Position numbers and translations under genes: made by a program. 6,018 nt of DNA, from contig CAJAFH010000059.1 in assembly GCA_903939005.1 (NCBI GenBank), positions 1-6,018 of the forward strand, in the 5' to 3' direction. The notes beneath the pieces are model-generated. The model had not been told where the DNA came from and searched no databases. It worked only from the letters and a program-made list of their open reading frames with translations. Each line of letters starts with the position of its first letter. The first letter of the stretch is position 1. This DNA is from an uncultured Actinomycetes bacterium (lineage in GTDB: Bacteria; Actinomycetota; Actinomycetes; Nanopelagicales; Nanopelagicaceae). Positions 1-5,617 of this stretch are shown here, piece after piece.

Positions 1-172
1 CGAAGCAGCAGCACGCTTGTTAAAAACGGGTGGGCTATTAGCAATCGAACATACCGAAACTCAAGGCGAGGCAATTGCGAAATTACTCAACGAAGACTTT
101 CATCAAATTGCACTTCATCAAGATTTAACTGGACGGCCACGTTGGACCAGTGCGCTGAGGAAGAACTCATGA
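1..172 (+). CDS. prmC: Peptide chain release factor N5-glutamine methyltransferase PrmC (HemK), C-terminal end, 5' truncated by window edge
   Basis: The open frame that enters at base 2 gives 56 residues and ends at TGA 170-172. PrmC methylates the glutamine of the GGQ motif in release factors RF1/RF2, using S-adenosylmethionine, in the cytoplasm. What is visible is the typical end of the Rossmann-type methyltransferase domain: a 'LLKTGGLLAIEH' strand, a Gln-Gly pair after it (ETQGEA), an 'F' strand and the closing 'DLTGRPRW' segment, which matches the D-L-x-G-R-x-R ending of PrmC proteins. The catalytic NPPY motif would lie upstream of the window and is not seen. The stop overlaps the start of the next gene as ATGA, so the two are probably translationally coupled. 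The assignment rests on this short tail plus the prmC-sua5 gene order usual in Actinobacteria. Confidence 0.85.
   Translation, partial: EAAARLLKTGGLLAIEHTETQGEAIAKLLNEDFHQIALHQDLTGRPRWTSALRKNS
157..163 (+). promoter_or_regulatory. Shine-Dalgarno that fixes the start of the YrdC-like gene
   Basis: GAGGAAG lies inside the end of prmC, 5 nt before ATG 169. It supports that start over the in-frame TTG at 142, which would add nine residues of unlikely sequence and a longer overlap with prmC. Confidence 0.7.
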
Positions 173-819
173 GCGAAATAATTAAGTTAGAACCAGAAGA
201 TTTCGCGGCTCAGGTAGCTCTGGCTGCAAAAGCAATTCGTGATGGTTATGTAATCGTGGTGCCACTTGAACATAGCTATGCATATCTCTGCGATGCCTTT
301 AGTCATGACGCCGTTCGCACAATGCATGTAATGCGTGGAGACGCGCTTGGTGTAGCAGCTCAAGTTTTAATTTCAGATGCAGCTCGAGCAGTTGGAATTA
401 TTCGTGATTCAAATGAAGATCTGCAAAAGTTAACCAGTGCATTTTGGCCCGGCTTATTGTCCGTAACAGCTAAACCACAGTTAGCGCTTAACTGGGATCT
501 TGGCGATGATCGCAATTTAGATCGCATCAATGTTCGTGTTCCTGCTGCCGAATTCGCACGTGCAATAACAGCTGAAGTAGGTCCGTTGGCAACCGCAAGT
601 GCAACACTTGCTGGACAACATGCGATAAATAGCATCGATGACATCTCAATTGATGGAACTCATTTGGCTTTGATTTTTGACGGTGGCGTATTAGCCAAAG
701 GTCAGCCAACGACAATCATCGAAACCACTGAAACTGGGCTCAAAGTAGGGCGAATTGGGGCGATTTCACAGGCGCAATTGGTCGAAGTCACGCCTGATAT
801 TGCACTGATTGGCAACTAG
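169..819 (+). CDS. Sua5/YciO/YrdC-family protein with degenerate active-site motifs
   Basis: A 216-residue protein starting at the ATG of the ATGA overlap with prmC. Its position and fold are those of the L-threonylcarbamoyl-AMP synthase (Sua5/TsaC/YrdC), which makes the activated intermediate for the tRNA modification t6A from threonine, bicarbonate and ATP. Recognisable family segments are the 'IRDGYVIVVP' strand (23-32), 'AFWPG' (91-95), 'WDLGD' (109-113), 'VRVP' (122-125), 'VGPLA' (137-141) and a C-terminal 'TTIIE...GRIGAIS' (181-200). The signature residues are changed: the usual PTDTVYGL reads PLEHSYAYL (32-40), the KxR element near 55-58 reads MRGD with neither residue in register, and SxN reads SAT (144-146). 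By family knowledge these positions bind the nucleotide and threonine. I infer either a divergent enzyme or a paralogue that no longer makes threonylcarbamoyl-AMP, so I give no gene symbol. The frame is intact, so it is not an ordinary pseudogene. Confidence 0.85.
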   Translation: MSEIIKLEPEDFAAQVALAAKAIRDGYVIVVPLEHSYAYLCDAFSHDAVRTMHVMRGDALGVAAQVLISDAARAVGIIRDSNEDLQKLTSAFWPGLLSVTAKPQLALNWDLGDDRNLDRINVRVPAAEFARAITAEVGPLATASATLAGQHAINSIDDISIDGTHLALIFDGGVLAKGQPTTIIETTETGLKVGRIGAISQAQLVEVTPDIALIGN

Positions 820-849
820 TTTTAATCGGCTTCCTAATAGGATTCAGGC

Positions 850-2115
850 ATGAGCGACGATACTTTTTACGGCCCAGATTTCGAGCTACTTTCCAAACAA
901 GATCCAGATATTGCTGGAGTTGTTTTATCTGAGCTAAAGCGTCAACAACAGAACTTGCAGCTAATTGCTAGCGAGAACTTTACATCTCGCGCTGTTTTAG
1001 CGGCACTTGGTTCAACTCTTTCAAATAAATATGCCGAAGGTTATCCAGGCAAGCGCTACTACGGCGGTTGTGAAGAAGTAGATAAGGCCGAAATCATTGC
1101 GATTGATCGCGCTAAAGAACTTTTCGGAGCCGATCACGCAAATGTGCAACCACATTCAGGTGCAAGTGCAAACGTTGCGGTTTACCAAGCATTTACTAAA
1201 CCTGGCGACACTGTGCTTGCAATGTCGCTGCCTCACGGCGGTCACTTAACTCATGGTTCAAAAGTTAACTTTTCCGGTAAGTGGTTTAACGTTGTTTCAT
1301 ATGGAGTTCGCGAAGACAACGAGCTAATTGATTACGATCAATTGCGCGATCTTGCGATAGCTAATAAGCCAAAAATGATTTGTAGCGGTGCTACCGCTTA
1401 TCCAAGTTTGATTGACTTCGAAAAAGTTCGCCAGATTTGCGATGAAGTAGGCGCAATCATGTGGGTTGATGCGGCGCACTTCATTGGTCTAGTGGCCGGA
1501 AAAGCGATTCCGTCGCCTGTGCCGTATGCAGATGTTGTTTCATTTACAACTCATAAAGTTTTGCGTGGTCCACGCGGTGGCATGATCTTGACTAAAGCAG
1601 AACACGCAGCAGCTATCGACAAGGCAGTTTTCCCAGGCATGCAAGGTGGCCCAATCATGTCGGCAGTTGCTGGCAAAGCTGTGGCGCTTAAAGAATGCGC
1701 TCAGCCGGCTTATCAAAAGTACGCCAAGGACGTTATTACTAACGCTAAAGCCCTTGCTGCCGGCTTAGAAGCCGAGGGAATGCGCGCAGTTTCCGGCGGT
1801 ACTGAGACTCACTTAGCGCTTATCGATATTCGTAGCACCGGCGTTAATGGCAAAGTTGCTGACGAACGATGCGGGTTAGCTGGTATCAGCTTGAATAAGA
1901 ATTCAATTCCATATGACCCAGAAGCGCCATCAGTAACCAGTGGTATTCGCGTTGGTTCGCCAGCGACGACCACCCAAGGTATGGGTGTTAACGAAATGAA
2001 AACTATTGCTAACTTAATTGCTCGCGCAGTTAAGAATGAAGACGAGAGTAAATTTGCTGGAATCAAGGCTGAAGTTCATGCTTTGACTGCGCAATTCCCC
2101 ATCTACGAAGCTTAA
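850..2115 (+). CDS. glyA: Serine hydroxymethyltransferase
   Basis: A 421-residue protein, full length for the family (E. coli GlyA has 417). It converts serine and tetrahydrofolate to glycine and 5,10-methylene-tetrahydrofolate; it is a cytosolic PLP enzyme of fold type I and the main one-carbon source. Visible signatures are 'ASEN' (40-43), 'KYAEGYPGKRYYGG' (60-73, holding the Tyr61, Glu63 and Tyr71 equivalents of the E. coli active site), 'HSGASAN' (102-108), 'VDAAH' (206-210, Asp207 for the PLP ring nitrogen), 'THKVLRGPRGG' (234-244) with the PLP lysine Lys236, and 'TSGIRVGSPA' (363-372) with the substrate-carboxylate Arg367. All key catalytic residues are present; the residue after the PLP lysine is Val where E. 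coli has Thr. AGGA at 839-842 lies 7 nt before the ATG. It follows the YrdC-like gene by 30 bp and precedes the transferase gene by 15 bp, so it is probably in the same transcript. Streptomyces also has glyA at this place. Confidence 0.97.
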   Translation: MSDDTFYGPDFELLSKQDPDIAGVVLSELKRQQQNLQLIASENFTSRAVLAALGSTLSNKYAEGYPGKRYYGGCEEVDKAEIIAIDRAKELFGADHANVQPHSGASANVAVYQAFTKPGDTVLAMSLPHGGHLTHGSKVNFSGKWFNVVSYGVREDNELIDYDQLRDLAIANKPKMICSGATAYPSLIDFEKVRQICDEVGAIMWVDAAHFIGLVAGKAIPSPVPYADVVSFTTHKVLRGPRGGMILTKAEHAAAIDKAVFPGMQGGPIMSAVAGKAVALKECAQPAYQKYAKDVITNAKALAAGLEAEGMRAVSGGTETHLALIDIRSTGVNGKVADERCGLAGISLNKNSIPYDPEAPSVTSGIRVGSPATTTQGMGVNEMKTIANLIARAVKNEDESKFAGIKAEVHALTAQFPIYEA

Positions 2116-2130
2116 GCAGCTCGATTTTAA

Positions 2131-3222
2131 ATGCGTGAATATCTAGTAACTCTGCTGATCGCAGCAGCGCTCTGCTATTTGATCACACCGCTAGTTCGCA
2201 AGTACGCAATTAAGTTTGGCGCAGTTGCTCAAGTTCGTACCCGCGATGCACACACCACTCCGACTGCTCGTTGGGGCGGGGTAGCGATGTGGCTTGCAAT
2301 GACCTTTACCTTCTTGATCGTCAATCACTTCTCATTAGTTGGAAAATCATTTGGCCGCGAAGCTCAAGGAATTTTCTTGGCCGCCACATTTATAGTTTTA
2401 CTGGGCATGGCAGATGATCGATATGAACTTGATTCGCTTACTAAGTTAGCCGGCCAGGCATTGGCTGCTGGAATTTTATTGCTCTACGGTGTTCAAGTTC
2501 TCTGGATTCCGGCCAGTGAAGTTATTACCTTGCCGGCCAGCATTGGTCAGTTCTTAACTGTTTTAATTGTGCTGGTAACGATAAATGCGGTTAATTTCAT
2601 TGATGGCTTAGATGGTCTAGCTGCCGGAATTGTTGCCGTATCTGCTGCTGCATTCTTTGCTTTTTCTTACTTATTAGCAGTTGTTTACGGCTTCTCGCGC
2701 GCTGGTGCTCCTTCGCTGATGACGGCCGTGATAATCGGAGTTTGTATTGGTTTCTTGCCACATAACTGGCACCCAGCTCGCATCTTCATGGGTGATTCTG
2801 GTTCGATGTTGCTTGGCTTAGTTTTAGCTTCATCTGCAATTACTTTAACTGGTCAGATTGATCCGAATGCAATTTCTGAGGCAAAACTAGGTCCAACTTT
2901 GTTACCGCTGTTTTTACCTTTTGCAGTTTTAGCAATTCCACTTTCAGATTTAGTACTGGCAATTATCAGACGTTTGGCAAAAGGAAAATCACCTTTCTCG
3001 CCCGATAAAGAACACCTTCATCACCGATTGATGAGTGCGGGCAAGACACAACAGCGAACAGCAGTGATTATGTATTTAGCAACAGCCACAATTGCATTTC
3101 CAGTAACGATCGCTGCATTTGAGCCAATTTGGGTTGCAGCACTTTCGGCAGTAGTTCTATTGGCAATGACAATTTCGGTGTATCGATTGAAACTTGAAAA
3201 GGTGGCGGAAGTTAATGGCTAA
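2131..3222 (+). CDS. wecA: Polyprenyl-phosphate N-acetylhexosamine-1-phosphate transferase, WecA/TagO/Rfe type
   Basis: A 363-residue integral membrane protein of about ten or eleven hydrophobic segments. Family members move GlcNAc-1-phosphate from UDP-GlcNAc to undecaprenyl (or decaprenyl) phosphate on the cytoplasmic face, starting a wall or surface glycan. Motifs in order are 'ARWGG' (46-50), the metal-binding 'ADDRYELD' (94-101; Asp95-Asp96), 'NAVNFIDGLDGLAAG' (152-166; Asn155, Asp158, Asp161), 'ARIFMGDSGS' (216-225; Asp222) and the loop 'DKEHLHHRL' (292-300; His295, His297, His298). These correspond to the DD, NxxDxxDG and HxHH signatures of WecA rather than MraY. The start is ATG 2131 followed by a typical N-terminal helix; no good Shine-Dalgarno is visible in the 15-bp gap, so it may depend on coupling to glyA. 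The order next to the atp genes matches mycobacterial Rv1302 and Streptomyces rfe. The acceptor glycan cannot be told from sequence: linker unit, teichoic-type polymer and exopolysaccharide are all possible. Confidence 0.92.
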   Translation: MREYLVTLLIAAALCYLITPLVRKYAIKFGAVAQVRTRDAHTTPTARWGGVAMWLAMTFTFLIVNHFSLVGKSFGREAQGIFLAATFIVLLGMADDRYELDSLTKLAGQALAAGILLLYGVQVLWIPASEVITLPASIGQFLTVLIVLVTINAVNFIDGLDGLAAGIVAVSAAAFFAFSYLLAVVYGFSRAGAPSLMTAVIIGVCIGFLPHNWHPARIFMGDSGSMLLGLVLASSAITLTGQIDPNAISEAKLGPTLLPLFLPFAVLAIPLSDLVLAIIRRLAKGKSPFSPDKEHLHHRLMSAGKTQQRTAVIMYLATATIAFPVTIAAFEPIWVAALSAVVLLAMTISVYRLKLEKVAEVNG

Positions 3223-3643
3223 AAATGATCCAGAGAGTCAGTTACTGCGCGGAGCTTTAATTCCCTCATTCGCAGTTGGTGCGGTTGCAATCGCAATTGC
3301 TACTTTCGCGCAAGGTCGAGCTGGGTTATTTGGAGCGCTGCTCGCTCAGTTCATTGTAGTGATCTTTTTTGCTGTGCATCTCTTTGTCTCGAGGCTTTCA
3401 ACCAAATTAGACCCACTGAGCACTTTTGCACTTGCGCTCTTTTCTTACTTTGCCAAACTTCTCTTACTAACTGGATTCCTAATTGCCTTAACTCGACTCA
3501 CTTCGCGCGATACGATTGATCGAGCCAGTTTTGGCCTGACCGCAATTGCGCTGACTTTTGCCTGGCTAGGCGGGGAAATTGCTAGTTACCTGAAATTGCG
3601 GTTGCATTTACCCCTGCCCCCTAACCCGGGCGAGACTAAATAG
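3215..3643 (+). CDS. AtpI-like (ATP synthase protein I family) four-helix membrane protein
   Basis: A 142-residue hydrophobic protein with four predicted membrane helices at about 13-31, 37-59, 68-92 and 104-123, a charged loop at 60-66 and a polar, proline-rich tail (LPLPPNPGETK). Size, four-helix layout and place directly before the Fo genes fit the ATP-synt_I/AtpI group; the mycobacterial equivalent is the small membrane gene between rfe and atpB. AtpI proteins are non-essential helpers reported to aid c-ring assembly, possibly with a role in Mg2+ supply. The sequence is weakly conserved, so this rests mostly on position and topology. The start chosen is ATG 3215, with GGCGGA just upstream (3204-3209), giving an 8-bp overlap with the transferase gene. 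A TTG at 3194 in the same frame would add seven residues and lengthen the overlap. The GC content rises towards its 3' end. Confidence 0.7.
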   Translation: MAKNDPESQLLRGALIPSFAVGAVAIAIATFAQGRAGLFGALLAQFIVVIFFAVHLFVSRLSTKLDPLSTFALALFSYFAKLLLLTGFLIALTRLTSRDTIDRASFGLTAIALTFAWLGGEIASYLKLRLHLPLPPNPGETK

Positions 3644-3657
3644 GCAAGGAGCTCGAA

Positions 3658-3849
3658 ATGGCAATGAAAGATGAAGGCAACGCCCTCTGGTCGATCTTTG
3701 GCTATCTCCTTTCCGGCATGCTCTTTTGGGGCGGGGTTGGATACGGGCTCGATCAGTGGCTCAACCAGGGCTATTTCCTCTTAATTGGCCTACTGCTCGG
3801 AATTGGCGCTGCGATCTATCTGGTTTGGCTCCGTTTCGGCCGCGAATAA
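3658..3849 (+). CDS. atpZ: AtpZ / ATPase_gene1-type small two-helix membrane protein
   Basis: A 63-residue protein with two membrane helices (about 11-31 and 39-58). The central 'GYGLDQWL' (28-35), followed by 'LIGLLLGIGAAIYLVW' (42-57), is the usual pattern of the AtpZ/ATPase_gene1 family (G-x-x-L-D-x-W-L then a Gly-rich helix). AtpZ proteins are encoded beside Fo genes and are thought to act with AtpI in ATP synthase assembly or cation supply in the cytoplasmic membrane; the exact role is unsettled. A strong Shine-Dalgarno AAGGAG (3646-3651) sits 6 nt before ATG 3658, preferring it to the in-frame ATG at 3664. The gene is 14 bp after the AtpI-like gene. Its base use is unlike its neighbours: about 54% GC, and 8 of 13 leucines are CTC, whereas the transferase and atpB genes favour TTA/CTT/CTA. 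Confidence 0.8.
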   Translation: MAMKDEGNALWSIFGYLLSGMLFWGGVGYGLDQWLNQGYFLLIGLLLGIGAAIYLVWLRFGRE

Positions 3850-3882
3850 AGCGCCTTTTCCACTTCTGACCTTGATAAGTCT

Positions 3883-3913
3883 CAGCCGCTAGTAACCCAA
3901 TCCACAGCGGTTG
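3883..3913 (+). terminator. Possible stem-loop between atpZ and atpB (weak terminator or processing site)
   Basis: CAGCCGCT (3883-3890) can pair with AGCGGTTG (3906-3913) over 8 bp with one G-U pair, leaving a 15-nt loop. No clear T-run follows (only GATTT), so it does not look like a standard intrinsic terminator. An attenuator, a processing site or chance are equally possible. Confidence 0.3.
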
Positions 3914-3916
3914 GAT

Positions 3917-3946
3917 TTCACACAGGTGCCCCCGAAGCCATAAGGT
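3917..3946 (+). promoter_or_regulatory. Candidate promoter for the atp structural genes
   Basis: TTCACA (3917-3922, five of six matches to TTGACA) is followed after 18 nt by TAAGGT (3941-3946), which fits the actinobacterial TAnnnT -10 pattern. Transcription would begin near 3952-3955, giving a leader of about 35 nt before GTG 3988. An alternative is an extended -10 (TGGTATACG, 3961-3969) with no good -35, which would give a very short leader. Both are inferred by eye only. Confidence 0.4.
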
Positions 3947-3976
3947 TGCCCCGTCTTAGTTGGTATACGGATTAAA

Positions 3977-3982
3977 AAGGGG
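3977..3982 (+). promoter_or_regulatory. Shine-Dalgarno favouring the GTG start of atpB at 3988
   Basis: AAGGGG ends 5 nt before GTG 3988. The other in-frame GTG at 3982 overlaps this motif and would have no ribosome binding site at a workable distance. Confidence 0.6.
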
Positions 3983-3987
3983 TGTGC

Positions 3988-4776
3988 GTGCGCTCGCTAT
4001 TTAGACTTAGCGGAGAAGGCGAAGGATTCGTCCCGCCAAGCAGCAATGACTTTGAATTGCCACCCGTTTTTGGCGATAACGCATTTACCACCAAACCAAT
4101 TCTCTTAGTTTTTCTCTCAGTAATTTTAGTTTCAGTTTTCTTCTTACTTTCATCACGTAAAGCAGCAGTTGTGCCTTCCAAGCTGCAATTCGCTGGTGAA
4201 TCAATCTATAGCTTTGTGCGCAATGACCTAGGCCGCGACATTATCGGCCACGAATTCATGCGCTTTGTGCCTTACTTATTCACACTATTTACTTTCGTGC
4301 TAACTAATAACATATTTGGAATTGTGCCGTTCTTGCAATTCCCAACCATGTCACGCGTGAGCTTCCCGTATGTCTTGGCCGTATTTACCTTCGTAGTTTT
4401 CCACTACGTTGGAATTCGCAAGCAAGGCATCGTTAAATATCTCAAAGACATCATGTTCATGCCTGGTGTCCCAAAGCCAGTTTATATTTTGCTAACTCCA
4501 ATTGAATTAGCAACTTTCTTCTTAGTTCGCCCGCTAACACTTTCACTTCGTTTATTCGCGAATATGTTTGCCGGCCACTTACTACTTCTAGTTTTCATCT
4601 TGGGTGGAGAACATCTATTCCAAGGTGTGCTCGGTTTGAAGTTGATCAGTCCATTTGCTTTCGCATTTGGTATCGGTCTTACTTTCTTCGAGTTCATGGT
4701 CCAATGTCTACAGGCGTACATCTTTACTCTGTTGACCGCTCTATATATCGCCGGCGCCCTTGCCGACGAGCACTAG
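3988..4776 (+). CDS. atpB: F1Fo ATP synthase subunit a
   Basis: A 262-residue membrane protein forming the proton half-channels against the c-ring of Fo. The N-terminal 'FELPPVFGD' (22-30) before the first helix resembles other actinobacterial subunits a. Hydrophobic segments lie at about 36-56, 93-116, 126-145, 166-206 and 218-257. The diagnostic helix reads 'RPLTLSLRLFANMFAGH' (181-197), with the essential channel arginine at Arg188 (E. coli Arg210). The last helix, 'FFEFMVQCLQAYIFTLLTALY' region (233-253), carries the conserved Gln-Ala-Tyr-Ile-Phe. The start is a GTG; 3988 is chosen from the ribosome binding site, while 3982 (GTG) would add two residues. Base composition drops sharply just inside the gene (about one third GC over 4081-4140) compared with the region before it. 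It is the first gene of the atpBEFH series and is followed by atpE after 35 bp. Confidence 0.96.
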   Translation: MRSLFRLSGEGEGFVPPSSNDFELPPVFGDNAFTTKPILLVFLSVILVSVFFLLSSRKAAVVPSKLQFAGESIYSFVRNDLGRDIIGHEFMRFVPYLFTLFTFVLTNNIFGIVPFLQFPTMSRVSFPYVLAVFTFVVFHYVGIRKQGIVKYLKDIMFMPGVPKPVYILLTPIELATFFLVRPLTLSLRLFANMFAGHLLLLVFILGGEHLFQGVLGLKLISPFAFAFGIGLTFFEFMVQCLQAYIFTLLTALYIAGALADEH

Positions 4777-4811
4777 CTATAAAAAACTAATAACTAACGA
4801 AAGGTAAGAAA

Positions 4812-5015
4812 ATGACAGGCACACTCAACCTGGTCGGTTATGGCCTCTCTGCAATCGGACCCGCGATTGCAACCGGAATGATCTTCGCTGCATACATCAG
4901 TGGCGTAGCTCGTCAACCTGAAGCACGCAGCGTTCTACAGCCAATTGCCTTCCTTGGATTCGCACTTGCTGAAGCGCTTGCACTATTCGGTCTAGTTCTA
5001 GCTTTCGTTCTCTAA
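4812..5015 (+). CDS. atpE: F1Fo ATP synthase subunit c
   Basis: A 67-residue hairpin of two membrane helices (about 5-29 and 43-66) that oligomerises into the rotating c-ring. The polar loop is 'ARQPE' (33-37) and the ion-binding carboxylate is Glu54 in '[12 protein letters not shown]' (49-60). The protein is short compared with E. coli (79) and mycobacterial c subunits because both ends are trimmed. There is no Na+-type ligand set: Glu54 is followed by Ala-Leu and the first helix lacks the glutamine of Na+ rings, so protons are the likely coupling ion. The helix-1 packing motif reads A-I-G-P-A-I-A-T-G (14-22), with Ala at two places where many actinobacterial c subunits have Gly. AAAGG (4800-4804) lies 7 nt before the ATG. 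A 56-bp gap (5016-5071) follows in which I see nothing beyond the atpF ribosome binding site. Confidence 0.96.
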   Translation: MTGTLNLVGYGLSAIGPAIATGMIFAAYISGVARQPEARSVLQPIAFLGFALAEALALFGLVLAFVL

Positions 5016-5071
5016 TCCAGCGATCTATTTAAACCAGAAGCAATTAGAGAAAATCTAGAGATAGGTAACTA

Positions 5072-5605
5072 ATGGAGAATTCACTTTATGCAGCAGCGGA
5101 GAAAGTTAATCCGCTTGTTCCGCATACAGCCGAGCTAATTGTTGGCGCAGTTGCCTTCCTCTTGCTCTTCTTAGTTTTGCGTAGTCGTGTTGTGCCAATG
5201 TTTGAAAAAGCATTCACAGAGCGCACTGCTGCAATTCAAGGCGGTATGGAACGTGCTGAAAAAGCTCAACTCGAAGCTCAACGCGCATTAGCGCAGTACA
5301 ACGATCAGCTTTCAACGGCTCGCGAAGAAGCGCAGAAGATGCGCGAAGACGCACGAGTTCAAGGAACTGCGATTGTTGAAGAACTTCGAGTTAAGGCGCA
5401 AGAAGAAGCAGCGCGCATCACTGCAGCTGCACATGCATCGATCGAGTCCGAACGTCAGCAAGCCGTTACTTCACTTCGCAGTGAAGTGGGCGCACTTGCA
5501 GTTGAACTCGCATCAAAGATCGTCGGCGAAGCGCTAGATGACCAGGCTCGACAATCACGTATTGTCGATCGCTTCCTTGATGATCTCGAGAAGTCAAAGA
5601 AATAA
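5072..5605 (+). CDS. atpF: F1Fo ATP synthase subunit b
   Basis: A 177-residue stator subunit with a short periplasmic N-terminus, one membrane helix (about 19-37, rich in Leu/Val/Phe, followed by Arg37 and Arg39) and a long charged helical region (about 44-150) with alternating Ala, Glu, Gln and Arg, as expected for the right-handed coiled coil of the b dimer. The C-terminus, 'VELASKIVGEALDD' (144-157) and 'IVDRFLDDLEKSKK' (164-177), matches the delta-binding end of other b subunits. Together with subunit a it anchors the peripheral stalk, holding F1 still against rotation. Unlike in mycobacteria, where b and delta domains are partly fused downstream, b and delta here are ordinary separate proteins as far as can be seen. 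AGG (5063-5065) precedes ATG 5072 by 6 nt. The 3' third of the gene contains two strong inverted repeats. Confidence 0.95.
   Translation: MENSLYAAAEKVNPLVPHTAELIVGAVAFLLLFLVLRSRVVPMFEKAFTERTAAIQGGMERAEKAQLEAQRALAQYNDQLSTAREEAQKMREDARVQGTAIVEELRVKAQEEAARITAAAHASIESERQQAVTSLRSEVGALAVELASKIVGEALDDQARQSRIVDRFLDDLEKSKK
5468..5487 (+). repeat. Perfect 8-bp inverted repeat with 4-nt loop inside atpF
   Basis: ACTTCACT (5468-5475), loop TCGC, then AGTGAAGT (5480-5487). Two flanking U-G pairs (5467 with 5488, 5466 with 5489) could extend the RNA stem to 10 bp. It lies in the codons for T-S-L-R-S-E-V. The inverted repeat is certain from sequence; any function is unknown. Confidence 0.6.
5548..5568 (+). 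repeat. Second perfect 8-bp inverted repeat with 5-nt loop inside atpF
   Basis: TCGACAAT (5548-5555), loop CACGT, then ATTGTCGA (5561-5568). It lies 60 nt after the first inverted repeat and 35 nt before the atpF stop. No T-run follows, so it is not an obvious terminator. Function is unknown. Confidence 0.6.
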
Positions 5606-5617
5606 GAGAAAGAGAAT

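Larger units (their letters stand above)
3850..3987 (+). other. 138-bp intergenic region upstream of atpB
   Basis: This is the longest non-coding stretch in the window; the other gaps are 56 bp or less. It holds a possible stem-loop (3883-3913), a candidate promoter (3917-3946), a degenerate 10-bp direct repeat (3924-3933 and 3943-3952) and the atpB ribosome binding site. No small ORF with a ribosome binding site and no RNA gene is recognisable. Its presence suggests that the ATP synthase structural genes can be transcribed separately from the upstream genes. Confidence 0.7.

Noticed and set aside
142..168. Upstream TTG start for the YrdC-like gene.
   Set aside because: ATG 169 has a GAGGAAG ribosome binding site at 5 nt and forms the classic ATGA overlap with prmC; the extra nine residues do not resemble the family.
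169..819. Calling the YrdC-like gene a pseudogene.
   Set aside because: The frame is uninterrupted, of normal length, with a good ribosome binding site and conserved scaffold segments; only the signature residues differ.
3946..3969. TTGCCC (3946-3951) paired with TATACG (3964-3969) as a promoter.
   Set aside because: The spacer is only 12 nt, too short for a sigma-70-type promoter; TTCACA/TAAGGT with 18 nt fits better.
3972..4181. Minus-strand open frame over the atpB start (about 69 codons).
   Set aside because: It overlaps the atpB 5' end, has a highly charged, non-domain translation and no supporting context.
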